The notes under the pieces are model-generated. The model saw nothing but the letters and a program-made list of their open reading frames with translations, had not been told where the DNA came from and searched no databases. A stretch of DNA of 64,000 nt, from positions 6,967,201-7,031,200 of the forward strand of contig OZ038422.1 in NCBI GenBank assembly GCA_964036155.1, in the 5' to 3' direction. Made by a program: the position numbers and the translations under genes. Below are positions 1 through 12,500 of the stretch, one piece after another. This DNA comes from Diploscapter coronatus. Taxonomy: Eukaryota; Nematoda; Chromadorea; Rhabditida; Rhabditidae. Position 1 is the stretch's first letter, and each line of letters opens with the position of its first letter.

Positions 1-355
1 TCCTGCGAAGGTTTCAAATTATTATTATCATCTAGAAAGTTGGCCTTCATATTTATAGATTTGATAATAAACGTACGACAGGTCCCTGACCACCGGCGCC
101 GCAGCTGCAGCACTGTCCAGCGGAACGTTCCTTTCTCGGGCTGAGGAGACCGCTCAATCGGGAGTATTCGCCATTCAGAGATCCAGCTCTGGTGCGACAG
201 AATTGGAGATCGTGGTGCATAGCCGACTGAGTGCTCTGGATGTAGGTGTAGAGCAGCGGGAAGCCGAGGATCACAGTCAGGGCTGAGATGGAAGAGAGGG
301 AGATGCCCAGGAAGGCGACCCGCTTAGCCCGAATAGTCTCGCTCTGATAATCCAT
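1..355 (-). CDS. Cuticle collagen, N-terminal exon (partial, runs off left edge)
   Basis: A structural protein of the nematode cuticle. The start codon is at 355-353 and the first coding exon is 355-77 (93 residues). A donor GTACGT follows at 76-71, a 74-base intron fills 76-3 with acceptor TTCGCAG, and coding resumes at 2-1. Residues about 8-60 match the nematode cuticle collagen N-terminal domain: a charged start containing ETIRAKR, a hydrophobic membrane or signal-anchor segment at about 13-36, then a conserved Cys in DLQFCRTR. Residues about 80-93 hold the CCSCG cluster that normally precedes the first Gly-X-Y block, and GQGPV may begin it. The RKERSAG stretch could serve as a subtilisin-like processing site, which is inferred from the family. 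The Gly-X-Y body lies outside the window, so the subfamily cannot be named. The open frame continues upstream of 355, but the acceptor directly before this Met supports starting here. Confidence 0.92.
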
Positions 356-366
356 TACCTGAAAGG
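356..366 (-). promoter_or_regulatory. Acceptor next to the collagen start (candidate trans-splice site)
   Basis: Read on the minus strand, CCTTTCAG ends at 359, three bases before the collagen ATG. TTTCAG is the nematode 3' splice consensus, and its position this close to the start codon suits spliced-leader addition. A cis-spliced 5' non-coding exon farther right would look the same. Confidence 0.6.
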
Positions 367-3300
367 AGATATTATTTGATGATGAGTATCGAGGAATCAA
401 AATATGTTGAACGACTCGAAAACCTTTCATAGAGAAAAGAAAACTGGAAGCAATAAGTGCAGGGAAGTTGATCATTAAACTGCAATATTTCATGGGCTTC
501 GTTTATTTTTGAAGCGTCTACGCAAAATGTTGCTGAATAATGTTTGATTGAGAAGGAAGTCTTGCAACCAGATGAAGATAGTTTCTGAAGAAAAAGACTT
601 TGTTCCTCAGTTGAATGAAGAAACGATCAAGTCAGCTACTTCGTTGAACTACTGAGATGATAGCGAACGAATGAGGGTGAAGGAGTTTTTAGGGGATTGT
701 GTGATAAAATAAAATAAAGAGGCAGAAAAGCTGGAGGTGGAACTGACTGAGAAAAAGCCTCCGACGGCACAATCGAGAAAATGAAGATGCTGTAAGTTAT
801 GCAGGTAAGTAAGTGACTGGACTGCGGAAGGGAAGGTGGAAGGCGGACTGGACTGATATGCCATCTCGAGAGAGAAAAAGAGGAAAACAGAAGAAACGCC
901 TTCTGGGCAAGCGGTAAGAAAAGAGGTCTGAAGGGGCAAAAAGTGATAAGCGAAATTGCTTCTCGCATGCCAAGAGAAACCGTTTCGTCCGCTGACCGCA
1001 AAAACGAGAGACTTTCAATTCAATTTCCCACTTTTTACCCCTCAAACTTTTCAATTTCTGCTACGAGCGTGGTTGGAATTCATTATTCACTATGCGCGCG
1101 CATGATATGGAAGGAGTTGGCACAGTAGTTGAAAAATTGTGGCAGCGGCCTTTTCAGATGATAAATATGATGGAAATTGGTAAGGTTTACGTGAATGGAG
1201 GAAAAATTCGCTTTCCTTCTCAGCTGATAAGAAAGTAAACCTTGGCGAACTGCTAAAAATAGGTGTTTGAAATGCGCTAAATTCTGTTCTGCTCATTTTA
1301 TTGCCGGTGAAACTTCTTCCAGAAATGAACGCATTAGCTAATTTGCTTATTTTCTAGCTAGTTTCATTTTTGCAAGACTGTAACTAAATGTAGACGCTGT
1401 TAACATTTCTCTAGTTCTGGCAGCTGCATGAAATGATGCAAGCGATGACAAATATTCTGGTTAAAATGATCATTTTAGTCGCATGGAAACTTTGATCGGA
1501 ATTTTTTGAGGTAGAATGCAAATTCTGGGTGTTTAGAATTTCTCATAAAATTGCAATTCCCATTTTAGAATAGATTATAGTCTGAGAGAAATTGATCACA
1601 AATGTGTTGGAATGCCCACCGGTTACTATGCAGTAAGATCATTCTGGCCAGGTCTGTGCTACCTTTTGAGCCTATTAAATTCAATTCTGCTCATGCAACA
1701 AAACTCAAAACGCGTCGAGAAGAAACGATCTATTGATTTCAAAATAAGTAGCTGTCTTTATCGATATAGCGCTGTTGAAAAATGCTCATCTTCTGCTTCC
1801 TCATTTAGTTTTCTGGACCTAAATTTGGATCCGGATCAAAAATTGAATGCAGTTTGAAGCAGAACAACTTTGCTTAGATGAACTCGCTACCATCAGTTTC
1901 GAGACATTGTGATAATTCAAAAATATCATAATTAATGTGAGAAGAAATAGGTTCCTAAACAGTTTCAGATGAACAACATGAATCTGAAAATATTCAAATA
2001 AGTTTTGGAAGTAGAAAGGAATGCTGCGTAAGTTTGCATTCAGACTGCTGCTTGTTTTATATGGCCGTATTGCTTTCATCGGCATTTAAAAACAAAAAAA
2101 AAAGTGTGAAAAGTATTTGGGCGATGAATGAAAAGTGATAAAAAAATTCCTCGCAATTACGTTACAGTTGAAGCGTGCGCAAATATGAAAGGGAGTAAAT
2201 ATGCGTACGAGAATTGACGTGTGTAGTAATAAATCAAGATAAGTAAGTCTCAGACTAGTAAGTATTTTTGTTCTCTTTATAACGAAAGTGGAATTAGTCA
2301 AAATTGGTGATAAAATTAATCGAAAAATGCCCTTCGCAATTCGAATACAATAGAATTTGAAGGGAATTGCCGAATTGCTGAATTGCTGAATTTGTGATGG
2401 GAAGAGGAGATGAGGCTGTACGATTGATGATTGGAGTCTCGGGCAATGGCCGCCTTAAGTAGTAGGTGAGGTAGGGAGGGTGGGTAAGCGGCAGGCGATA
2501 GGGAGTATGGAGTATTACAATAGGGAAAAAGTAGCCAAAACGAAATTGCGGAGGAAAGACGAAAAAGGGGGCAAGAGACACTGCGACATCGCTGAGATGC
2601 TGAGACAGTCCGGCAAAAAATGTATGCTTCATCTAACTCGCGCATTATTTGCTAACTATTTCCCCATTCTTCGTTCTCCTTTATCAGTCACCCTCCTTCC
2701 ATCTTTCCGTATCTTTGCCCATCTAAACTACAACCGTTTCTACTTTTGTCCCAGCATTTCGCGAGGTCTTCTCGCTTTCTCTCCTGTCCTCGTCCCTCTA
2801 TATTCAACTTCTGTTCTGCCTTTTTCGCCATCGGAATCCGTTTTTCATTTGCCACGGCAAACGACCACAACTGATAGTACGGAAAGGGGGCGAAATGAGG
2901 CAATTCCCATTCCATTCCGTTTTTCTTCGATTTCAATTCGATTTCCGAAATTCTTCCCTTTTTCATATTGTCCTTGCCCTTTTTGCCAGGGCATTCCTTT
3001 CAACTTCTGTCATTTCAGCCTGCTTCTTCTTGCTTCAGCTTCCCCGTCACAGTTGTTCGTTTGTAAATCAACATCGAGTTAGTTTGTCAGTTCGTAAACG
3101 ATGCATTCAAGGCATTCAACGCATAACTAACAGGCAGACAGGCAGGAAACCTATCAGCAAATCAGGAAAGGCGTGAAGATCGCTACTTTTGCTTCAAATG
3201 AAATGTTCGAACGCAAAATGCAACCCTGGTAAAGCAATTATGCTCGACATAGTTTTTACTGTTGAAAAAGGGTTGTTTACATCGGCTATTTTTCTAACCT

Positions 3301-3505
3301 AGAATTTTAGACGATACACTGGCATTTCGACGTTTCAAACTAAGTAATTTAAAACTCAATTATGATCCAAATGATTCTTCTGGAATTACGACCATTCTCC
3401 CAAAAATCTACGCTCTTCTTCAATTGACAATGAAGTTGGTTAATAATATGTGATGTTTTGTTCTTAGTTTTCTTGAGTTTTTTCAGCACTAATTTTGGAC
3501 ACTTT
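367..3505. other. Non-coding stretch upstream of the collagen
   Basis: No convincing gene was found. The longest open frame (2480-3082, plus) lies in CT-rich sequence and resembles no known domain. The part nearest 367 presumably holds the collagen promoter, but I could not point to a TATA box or other specific site. Confidence 0.6.
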
Positions 3506-3848
3506 ATATCGTGTTTCCCACAAAGTGACCGTTCTCGAAAAATTAGAATTCGTCAAAATTTTGAGTGCATCATTAAAACACAAAAATTGACGACAAATAT
3601 CTGCCATTTTCACTTCTTCACTTCTTCAGAGCAGATTAATTCTTCATTTCTCCTTCAGAGTTCAAGCTCTCCATCAAAGAAATAGTTGAACCCGGAAAGG
3701 CAAAATAAAAATCTTGACTCCCCCGAAAGAGTGAGGAAGTGGAAATAGCAAATATTTGTCGTCAATTTATGTATTTTAATGGTGCACTCAAAATTTTTAC
3801 GAATTCAAATTTTTCGAGAACGGTCACTTTGTGGGAAACAGACGATAT
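3506..3848. repeat. Inverted-repeat (MITE-like) element
   Basis: The left arm, about 3506-3632, is the reverse complement of about 3720-3848, with scattered mismatches. The shared core GTTTCCCACAAAGTGACCG is near 3513 and its complement is near 3838. About 90 bases separate the arms. No open frame of useful size is present, so this looks like a non-autonomous foldback element. Clear target-site duplications could not be identified. Confidence 0.75.
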
Positions 3849-4090
3849 CTGGATGAATAAAATAAAAATGATATAATCGAAAACGGGAAACTATGAAAAA
3901 CGAAATGAAATGAGAAGTTATGGTGCGAGTCAATTACAGGGGTCATGCTATGAATACCCTGAGTTTCAGATTTCCCCGAGCTTTCAAAACTCCAATCGAA
4001 TATTTCGTGTAAATTTAGGCGCAGTGTTGTCAAAGTATGCGCTTTCTCTTGTGGCATGCTGTTATAGTTTTTTCGCTTTTGACACGGTTA

Positions 4091-5196
4091 TATAGTCTGT
4101 CACAAAAATATAGACGGATGCATTTTTTGCCGATATCACCTATAAGGAGTGGATATAATGGGAAATCACTACCAAATTCGGAATCAGCGGTGTCGATAAC
4201 CTATATTGGGAGCAATAATGATTGGTCATCATTGTCTAATTAGAATATTTTTGCAAAACATTGATTTTTAGCTGTCACATAAATATAGACGGTTTTTGAA
4301 AAAATTGATCGGCTACCGACTTAACCGTGACTAATCGAGCTGATATTTTCAGAATATTATTCTTCGTATTCGATTTACTATATTCCAAAGTTATGACCCG
4401 ATTGGTTGTATAGTAAGGATTTTATGATTTTTTCTTCAAAAAGGCCTGTTTATAACGGGAAATGTTAGTGAAATTTTACTTAAAAATTCTCAACCTAAAT
4501 GTAACAAGTGGTATCAAGATGAAAGCTACTGGATCTGAAAGGCAATTTCTTATTGCATCTTTTGGTATATTACTCATTACCCCAAAATAGTTGTTTAGAG
4601 AGTATCGACTCGATGAATGTGATGCATTTCGTTAACTATGGAAAATGAGGCAAAAATCGAGATTTTTGAAAGAATGGTCCAGTACTCCTCAAACAGCTCT
4701 TTTTAGGTAATGAATAATATACCAAAAGATGCAATAAGAAATTGCCTTTCAGATCCAGTAGCTTTCATCTTGATACCACTTGTTACATTTAGGTTGAGAA
4801 TTTTTAAGTAAAATTTCACTAACATTTCCCGTTATAAACAGGCCTTTTTGAAGAAAAAATCATAAAATCCTTACTATACAACCAATCGGGTCATAACTTT
4901 GGAATATAGTAAATCGAATACGAAGAATAATATTCTGAAAATATCAGCTCGATTAGTCACGGTTAAGTCGGTAGCCGATCAATTTTTTCAAAAACCGTCT
5001 ATATTTATGTGACAGCTAAAAATCAATGTTTTGCAAAAATATTCTAATTAGACAATGATGACCAATCATTATTGCTCCCAATATAGGTTATCGACACCGC
5101 TGATTCCGAATTTGGTAGTGATTTCCCATTATATCCACTCCTTATAGGTGATATCGGCAAAAAATGCATCCGTCTATATTTTTGTGACAGACTATA
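4091..5196. repeat. 1.1 kb near-perfect palindrome, non-autonomous foldback element
   Basis: Two arms of about 515 bases (4091-4605 and 4682-5196) are reverse complements with no insertion or deletion: checked pairs of positions all sum to 9287. They look essentially identical except toward the centre. A 76-base unpaired spacer holds the middle. The ends read TATAGTCTGTCACAAA and its complement, with TA at the junctions, which suits a Tc1/mariner-type TA target. The terminal motif CTGTCAC...ATATAGACGG occurs again inside each arm (4272-4292 and 4995-5015), so the element has nested subterminal repeats. No transposase frame is visible. Arm identity implies recent formation, gene conversion between arms, or an assembly palindrome. 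Confidence 0.9.
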
Positions 5197-6500
5197 CTAA
5201 TTTCTGGTTCGGATATTCACATAGCCGTGGTTAGAGAGGCTACACTATATTCGCCAGTTGCTTATTTTTTTTCTAAACTTGGGCACTCTAAAACCGCTAC
5301 AACTTTCAGTTCAGCCTGATCTGATAGTTTGATTCGATTATTATTTTTTATCGCTAATTTTAGTTTTTCATTATCAGGAACATTTTCTTCGGCCTTTTTC
5401 TTGGTGATCAAGCAATTCGAACGAAACAAAGCACAACTTTCTGGACTCATTTCGAAAAGATTTTAGTCTGCAAAAAATACCTTTAAAATGTCAAAAAATT
5501 CTTCACTTTATGTATCTTTTTACGATCGGAGAATAAAAGTTCCGCTTCATTTTGGAAGCGAAGTGGGGAGAAGAAAAGCTTGACGACACCGCAAAACAAG
5601 TGCAACTGGAATGGCTGCAGTAGCTTCTACCTACCTGACTGTTGGCTGACTGAAACAAAGCGGGCTGAATCGTGTTATTCTAGCTTGGAAGTGATCTGAT
5701 AATTTGATGAAATTGATAGAGAAATTTTTGGCTTGATGCGTAGATATTTTTTCCGATCTAGAGGCAGGCTTCTGGTTTTCATTGTTGATTCAGTTTGAAG
5801 AAATGAGAAAAAATTGGGATTTAACAAATGAATATTAGATCGATCAGGATGAATTAAATAAAATGATATTCATGTGTTCAAATCAATTTAGATTTTTCCT
5901 ATAACTTGCAAAATAAGAAGAGGTGTTATTCTATATCGATTCAACGTTTTTCACGTAATATTCAAAAAATCATTCCGGTCGAAATTTCGAAATATTCAAA
6001 ATGTAATTTAGGATCAATCGATAAAATTTGTACGTAGAATCTATTTATTAAATGAAAATACCCTCAATCGAATATGCATTTAAAATTGCGATTACTTAGT
6101 CTTTTTTCGAAACTGTTGAATCACAATCTAGAGTAACATCGAAGCCTTATCATTAGTTCATTATCTCCATCTCTAGTTTCATCTTACTTTATTGTATGAA
6201 TGGTAATATGCGATCTTTCCGTTGTAAATGTCTAAAAACTTAAATATCAACCCGCAGTTTTCGTTCATTCACATTTTTTCGAAGATTTGATCGATTTTGC
6301 ACGATTTTTCACATAAAATTTCTGTCAGATTCGTTCGATCAGATAATTTATGTCTGTGCCCTAATAAACAGTAGATTGGTCAATTGATATAGTCTGCTAG
6401 CAGAGATGATACGAACGAGTGGACATTTGAGAGAGAGAGAGGAATAAATAAACTGACAGGACGAGAGAGATAGAACTGCACATGGGCAATAAAACTGATT
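5197..6500. other. Intergenic stretch 5' of the first fucosidase
   Basis: No gene is supported. The segment just before 6500 is GA-rich (repeated GAGAGA near 6430-6475) and has partial counterparts upstream of the second fucosidase, so the 5' flank was duplicated along with the gene. Confidence 0.5.
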
Positions 6501-6574
6501 GTTGATTTCAGTTGATGCACCGAGAAAGAAGGAAGAGAGACTACTGTTTGGGTGACCTTAGTACTCATCGAAAA
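6501..6574 (+). promoter_or_regulatory. Splice acceptor and 5' leader of the first fucosidase
   Basis: GTTGATTTCAG ends at 6511, leaving a 63-base leader before the ATG at 6575. The leader shares CTGTTTGG.TGACC with the leader of the second fucosidase. This could be a trans-splice site or the end of a 5' non-coding intron. Confidence 0.45.
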
Positions 6575-9500
6575 ATGCTTTTTCTAACACTTATTTTCGC
6601 TATTTCTCTAGTAAATCAATGCTTAGCTAAATATCAGGTAAAAGGAATTTCTTCTAAAACGACAGAATTATGAATACGGCATACGCATTACGTCATGAAT
6701 CCCAATCCTTTCCTTCCTAGTTTCGTCTTTCTCAACTTCAAAATATCCTTAGGCTATTCCCTAAATGGTATTTCTAAAATAGCATGGCCACAATTAGTCA
6801 CGTCTCATTCCATCATTACATTATCAGACAGTTCGTCGTCATGTTACGCATTACACCTCATCAAAGCATAAATTGCAACTTTTTATTCTTTATTCTCTCT
6901 TCTTCTTCTTTCTTCATTGTTAATTGTCGCAATCTGAACTATATTTGTTACAAAAAGTTTAGTAATTTGCACTTATGAGGAAATTGGCCGTGATAAAGTT
7001 TGATAAGTGCGAACTTTTTCAGTTTTGACCTAAATGATATGGGGAAGAAATATTTATTCCATGCGACTTACGCAACTTTCATATTCTGATTTATTAAAGT
7101 CAGGAAATCTTTAAATTCATCTTCAACTTACTAATTCCCATTCGAATTAGTCGGTGACATGAACATGACAACTTCGCACTTTTCTCCTTCAATGGCGAAT
7201 GCAAATCAACTTCTTGTAATTCTTTAAATCACACATGCCTTTTGTAATTTCGGTTATAAATTAATTTTTAGAGCCAGCAATATAAACTTTTCCTGGTTAC
7301 AGTTGCGCACTGATTGTTGTTTAAAAGATGCGTTTCTTGTAGTGCACGCATTTCTACTTATCATGATGCTGTCGCGTCGATTGGTTTTATCTTTCGCTTC
7401 ACAATAATGGAGGTCTTAACTCTTCGGGTATTCGAAAATCTTGCAACTTTGTGGAATGGTATGCAGGGTTAGAGAGAATAGGGGAAGGGCTCTCTCATCT
7501 TTACATATTATCTTATAAAGTGCGAGGTTGCGAAATTTCCGAATTACCAAAGTTTTGGTACTTCACAAAATATGAAAACTTCGAGAATTGGCTAGATGAG
7601 ATAGGACAGTGTATCTTTTCGTTCACAATCTCGTAAGTGAGAGCGAAATTATTTGGTGGGAAGAATCCACGCCTTTCAGGATTGAAATCTTTTGATTTGT
7701 TTTTCCCTTCATACATCGCGTATTTTAATCCATGATGTTTGTTGTTGATTCATTGTTCAATTCTTCTCTACTGGCAGCTTAATGATTCATGAGTAATTGA
7801 TTATGACAATTACTTTTCTGACTCAGTTAACACTGACAATTCATTGACTGGTTTGCAAGAAACATTACGCATTCTTGCTTGATGACTTGTAATTTGCCAA
7901 ATTCAGCCAACCTGGGATTCGCTGGATTCGCGGCCTCTGCCTTCCTGGTACGATGAGTCGAAATTCGGAATTTTCTGTCACTGGGGCGTCTACTCCGTGC
8001 CTGCCTATCGGTACTTTTTCCCGTCAACTATTTCAGAACCCTTAGTTTATGACACACTAATTTGTGTGATTAATTATTCAGCAGTGAGTGGTTCTGGTGG
8101 TACTGGAAGGGAAGCAATCCTGACCCAGACGTGGTCAGATGGGCGAACAAAAACTACAAACCGGACTATTCGTATGCCGACTTTGCCAAAGATGTAATGA
8201 AATTTCTATTACTCAGAACAAAAATTAATTGAAGGTAAAATAGACAGATGGTACATATCTTCGAATACCATTACATCTTTTGAACATGTGCCAATCAATT
8301 GCAATGAAATGAATCAAATAACGCTTGATTGGGGTAAATGAACTATCTGATAGAGAACTGTGGAGTTTTTATTCGCATTAATTTGCATTAGTTCATAGCA
8401 GAAGACTTGGATAGGATTTTAAAATTATAGTCATTGGATATTTTCGTCTAAATTGTGAATACACATTTGAATATTTTATCTATTCAAATGCTGATAACTG
8501 AATGAGGATAATTCACTCTAGTGATGAAGTTATTTTAAAAATAAATTTTCATAGTTTTGTCATATAAATTATTATCAAAGAAATTTTATCAATTGATATT
8601 GCTCTTAATAGGTTTTCTTAACTTATAAAGAAATTTGTGAATTCTTGGCAAAAACTATTCAATTTTCAATCTTTCGATAAATACCTATGCGTATGTCGAC
8701 ATTCTATGTATGAAACTAGAAATGAATATATTTGGCGCAAAATTTCAGACATACTTGAGGTCAAAGTAGCTAAAATACTTTTTTCAAAGCTAGATGTTTT
8801 CTTCTCCAATCAAGTCAACCTAATCGAGTTTGTGTTTAATTTCACAGTTTCATGCTTTGCACTCTAGCGTTAACTATAAATCGTCCTTCGGGGCTATAAA
8901 AACGAACGCAAATAGCTGATTGTGATACTAGAAAATCATTAAAACAGAATGGTAAAAAGGAATGAGAAAGGAGAATTTGCAGTTTACGGCAGAAATGTTC
9001 AACCCAAAGCAGTTCGCAGACATCGTTCAAGCGTCCGGAGCGAGGTATTTCGTCCTCACCAGCAAACATCATGAAGGGTACGAATAAAGATCAACTCGGA
9101 TTCTTCGTTACCTCAAAAGATAAAAATGGTTCTTGCTTATTTTTCGAACAAATCGAAATAGCGAAACTTGAATGCCATTGACTTCATTTCATCCGAATTA
9201 AATAAGGAATGTTCTACTCAAAATTTTAATCTTTCAATAAAATGTAGACTTACAAAAATTTAGCTACTCCATATTAGATAGTGAGGGAAATGATGCAAAT
9301 GATTACATGATAAAATTCATATGGAAGACGACATTCTCACGTAGTGACGTCACAAAGAATCAAAGTTCCCAATATAGAGGTGTAAATTTGTAAAAATAAC
9401 ACTTTTCTAGATTCACAATGTGGCCAAGTCGAACTTCGTGGAATTGGAATGCAGTGGACACTGGACCGAAGAGGGATATCGCTGGTAAGCAAATAGTAAA

Positions 9501-12500
9501 TGAAATTCATAAATTCTAGATAACTCTGCCTCAATTGAAAATCGCATAGTGAAATGAGAATGAAATATTTTGAGTGAAAGCGTAAAATCATATATGCCAC
9601 TTTAAATGGTAATTTTAGAGGCGCATAATCTTCACGACATTTTCAAAGAATCATGAAGGGTTGTAATAGGAAAGAGAGAACACGTGTAATTTTGTCACAA
9701 TAGTTACGTCCCAACTTTTTCAATATCTTTAATGAAGCGGAAAATCGCCGCGAAGTTTGTGTGCTTTATGTTTTAAATGAAAGGTTTCATGTTATTTGTT
9801 TGCAACGTTTATTTTCCTAAAATTGAATTCAAATCAAGCCAAATATCATTTAAAAAAAACTCCCTGACTTATTCGAGATCTTGGCTAATAGCCCTTTACA
9901 AAAATATCTTTTATTGGGGTATTTGGGAATAACTGAATTTCCCCTATAATAATTTCTTTTCACAAGAAGATCTAATCTTCATTATTCAAGGTCAACTGAA
10001 AGAAGCATTCAAGAGCACCAATGTTCACTACGGTCTGTATTTCTCTCAATTCGAATGGTTCAATCCGATGTTCCTCGATGATGGGAAATATAACACCACT
10101 GTTTATACAGATGTAAGTACAGATGAATTTTATAATAAAAGAAGAAGGGTGACTAAAAAGTTGAACATTTGATCTCTTTACAATTTCTCACAAGGCAAAA
10201 AGTCCGGATTGAAGTTTCACCGTTTCAATCATTCTGAAACAATAGTGCAAAAATGAGAAGTAGAACTAGTTTCCAGGCTTTTCATTTCATTTATTTTCAA
10301 ATTCGAATAATGATAAGCTTATTTCGCGAAAAAATTCCTTTAGTCACGTTAAAAAATTGGCCATAGTGATTCTAATTTTTTTTCATTCTCATGAATTCAA
10401 CAATTGAGAATACTCTTTTCTTATTTAAATTGGGAGAAATGCAAATCAACCAAATTCAAGCGTATGTGGCAACGAAATTATTTTTCGCAGACATCAGAAA
10501 TCAGAAAAAAGTCAGCTAATCAAGTTCTGCTAAACGACATTTTAGAGGTCTTTTTTTATTTGCAATAAAACAATCGCTTTCTTGATCATCCGAAAAATCG
10601 TCGATCAGCTGTGGTTTGAACGCATTTTCCAACATTCTGAACGTAAACAATTCCTTTGGAATTTTGAATGTTAGCGACCCGACACTCAAAAATCTATGCG
10701 CGTTTCTATAAAAAGCACTATATAAAATTGGTTAGTGTCCAGTTAATTAACCTTATCAGCAAAGCAGATGACCTCCGACAAAAAACAGGTTCAGTTTTGA
10801 TAGCAAAACGTGAGGGGCGAATAATGAGAAAGAGTGAACAAATTTTCAAAGAAAATGACAATAAAATATGAAAAATATTGCATTGTAAAAGTTAGATTAT
10901 TTGATGAAATGGAAAGTTTCGCATTTTCCCCCTAAAATGTCGGTAAAATACAAAAGTTTCGCGGTGAAATATGCGCGAGCGTGATATTGCAACTTATTCA
11001 TCGAGCCTGTGTGAAATTGCATTATTTCATCTGCATCAAATATCTACTAATTTTCAGCAAGTATCTTTCCCGCAAATGATCGAGATTGTCAACAAATATA
11101 AGCCAGAAGTGATCTGGTCTGATGGAGAATGGGACAGAACGGATGACTATTGGAAATCAAAAGATTTCCTTGCCTGGCTTTACAATACGAGGTATTTTTG
11201 AATACGACTAAAGATACTATTATTTTCCATATATTTTTATCATCGATGATAGCGATGATATAATTATTAGAAAAGTTTCGTTGTTAATTTTTAAAATTGA
11301 AAAAAAAACTGTCATTCACTATGATGATTCTGCAATTCTAGCAATAATTTTCTGAAAGAAATTCATCAAAATATTTAGAGATGTATGATGAAAATTTTCA
11401 ACTGTTAAAACTTGGCACCTCTATTGCCACCTTCTAGTCAATCAATAATTGCCAAGATCGCACTCTAACTATTTATCTCATTGAACTGAGCTAATTAAAT
11501 ATTTCTCATATCGAATGATGATCTTGATGTAAACCTGCTCATTTGGTTTTGCATTGGACTTGCTATAATTTGTGATAGGCGATATTGAAGAGAGAATTAT
11601 TTCGGAAAACTGACTCATTCCTTTTAAAAGCTTAAACTCAGTAGCTCGATTTTCTGATTTTTGATATTCCATGATCTGGTTAGTTGGTTTCGCTTGTCAA
11701 AATGTCTGTCATGAACCCAAAAACACAGACAGACAGATGTTTTTCTCCTGAAAGCATTTTCAGAGTTTCGGTTTTCTGAAGCGAATCGAAAGCATAAAGT
11801 CTAGAGGTTCCATGCCAGAGAAAGGCTTAACACTTAATTAGTATCAATTAAATTTGCTGGTTGATATCATGACAATCTGACAATTTTTTCCCTTTCCATT
11901 CATTTTTTGCTTCATTCATTATTCGATAATGATAGTGGAATTTCAGTCCAGTCAAGGACACAGTTGTAGTCAACGACAGGTAAAAATAGTTAGCCTAGAA
12001 AAACTGCTAAATGAAGAATTAAAAAAATGACTGGCAATTCAGATGGGGAGCGGGTACAGCGGGCAAGCATGGAGGATTTATGACCTTCCAGGATCACTAC
12101 ACTCCGGGTTAATAAGACTATCGAATTTTGTAATTAACGCAGCTTTGCATACGTCTTACGATTGTTCAATCTGCTCCGCTTCCCTCGAAAATTGAGATTA
12201 ATAGAATAAAAAGAAGACTTTAAAAAGTGGAGAACCCGTTCACTTATCACTTTCAAAATGGTATGCAACATTGCGTTATTTTTCGAGATTTGTTGTTATC
12301 AGAAAGTAGTCAACTACGAATAAATTTTAGGCAAATTGGTGACACGGAAGTGGGAAAATTGCCTGACACTCGACCGCCAATCTTGGGGGAATCGACGAAA
12401 CATGACGGTTGGCGGTTTGAAAGATAGACATCCAAAAAAGAATGATAATACAAAAAATACGTGATGACGATAAAAATGAAAACGTCAAATTACATCTATA

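Noticed and set aside
2480..3082. 200-codon open frame, the longest in the window
   Set aside because: It lies in CT-rich, stop-poor sequence, has no recognisable domain or splice context, and overlaps sizeable frames on the other strand.
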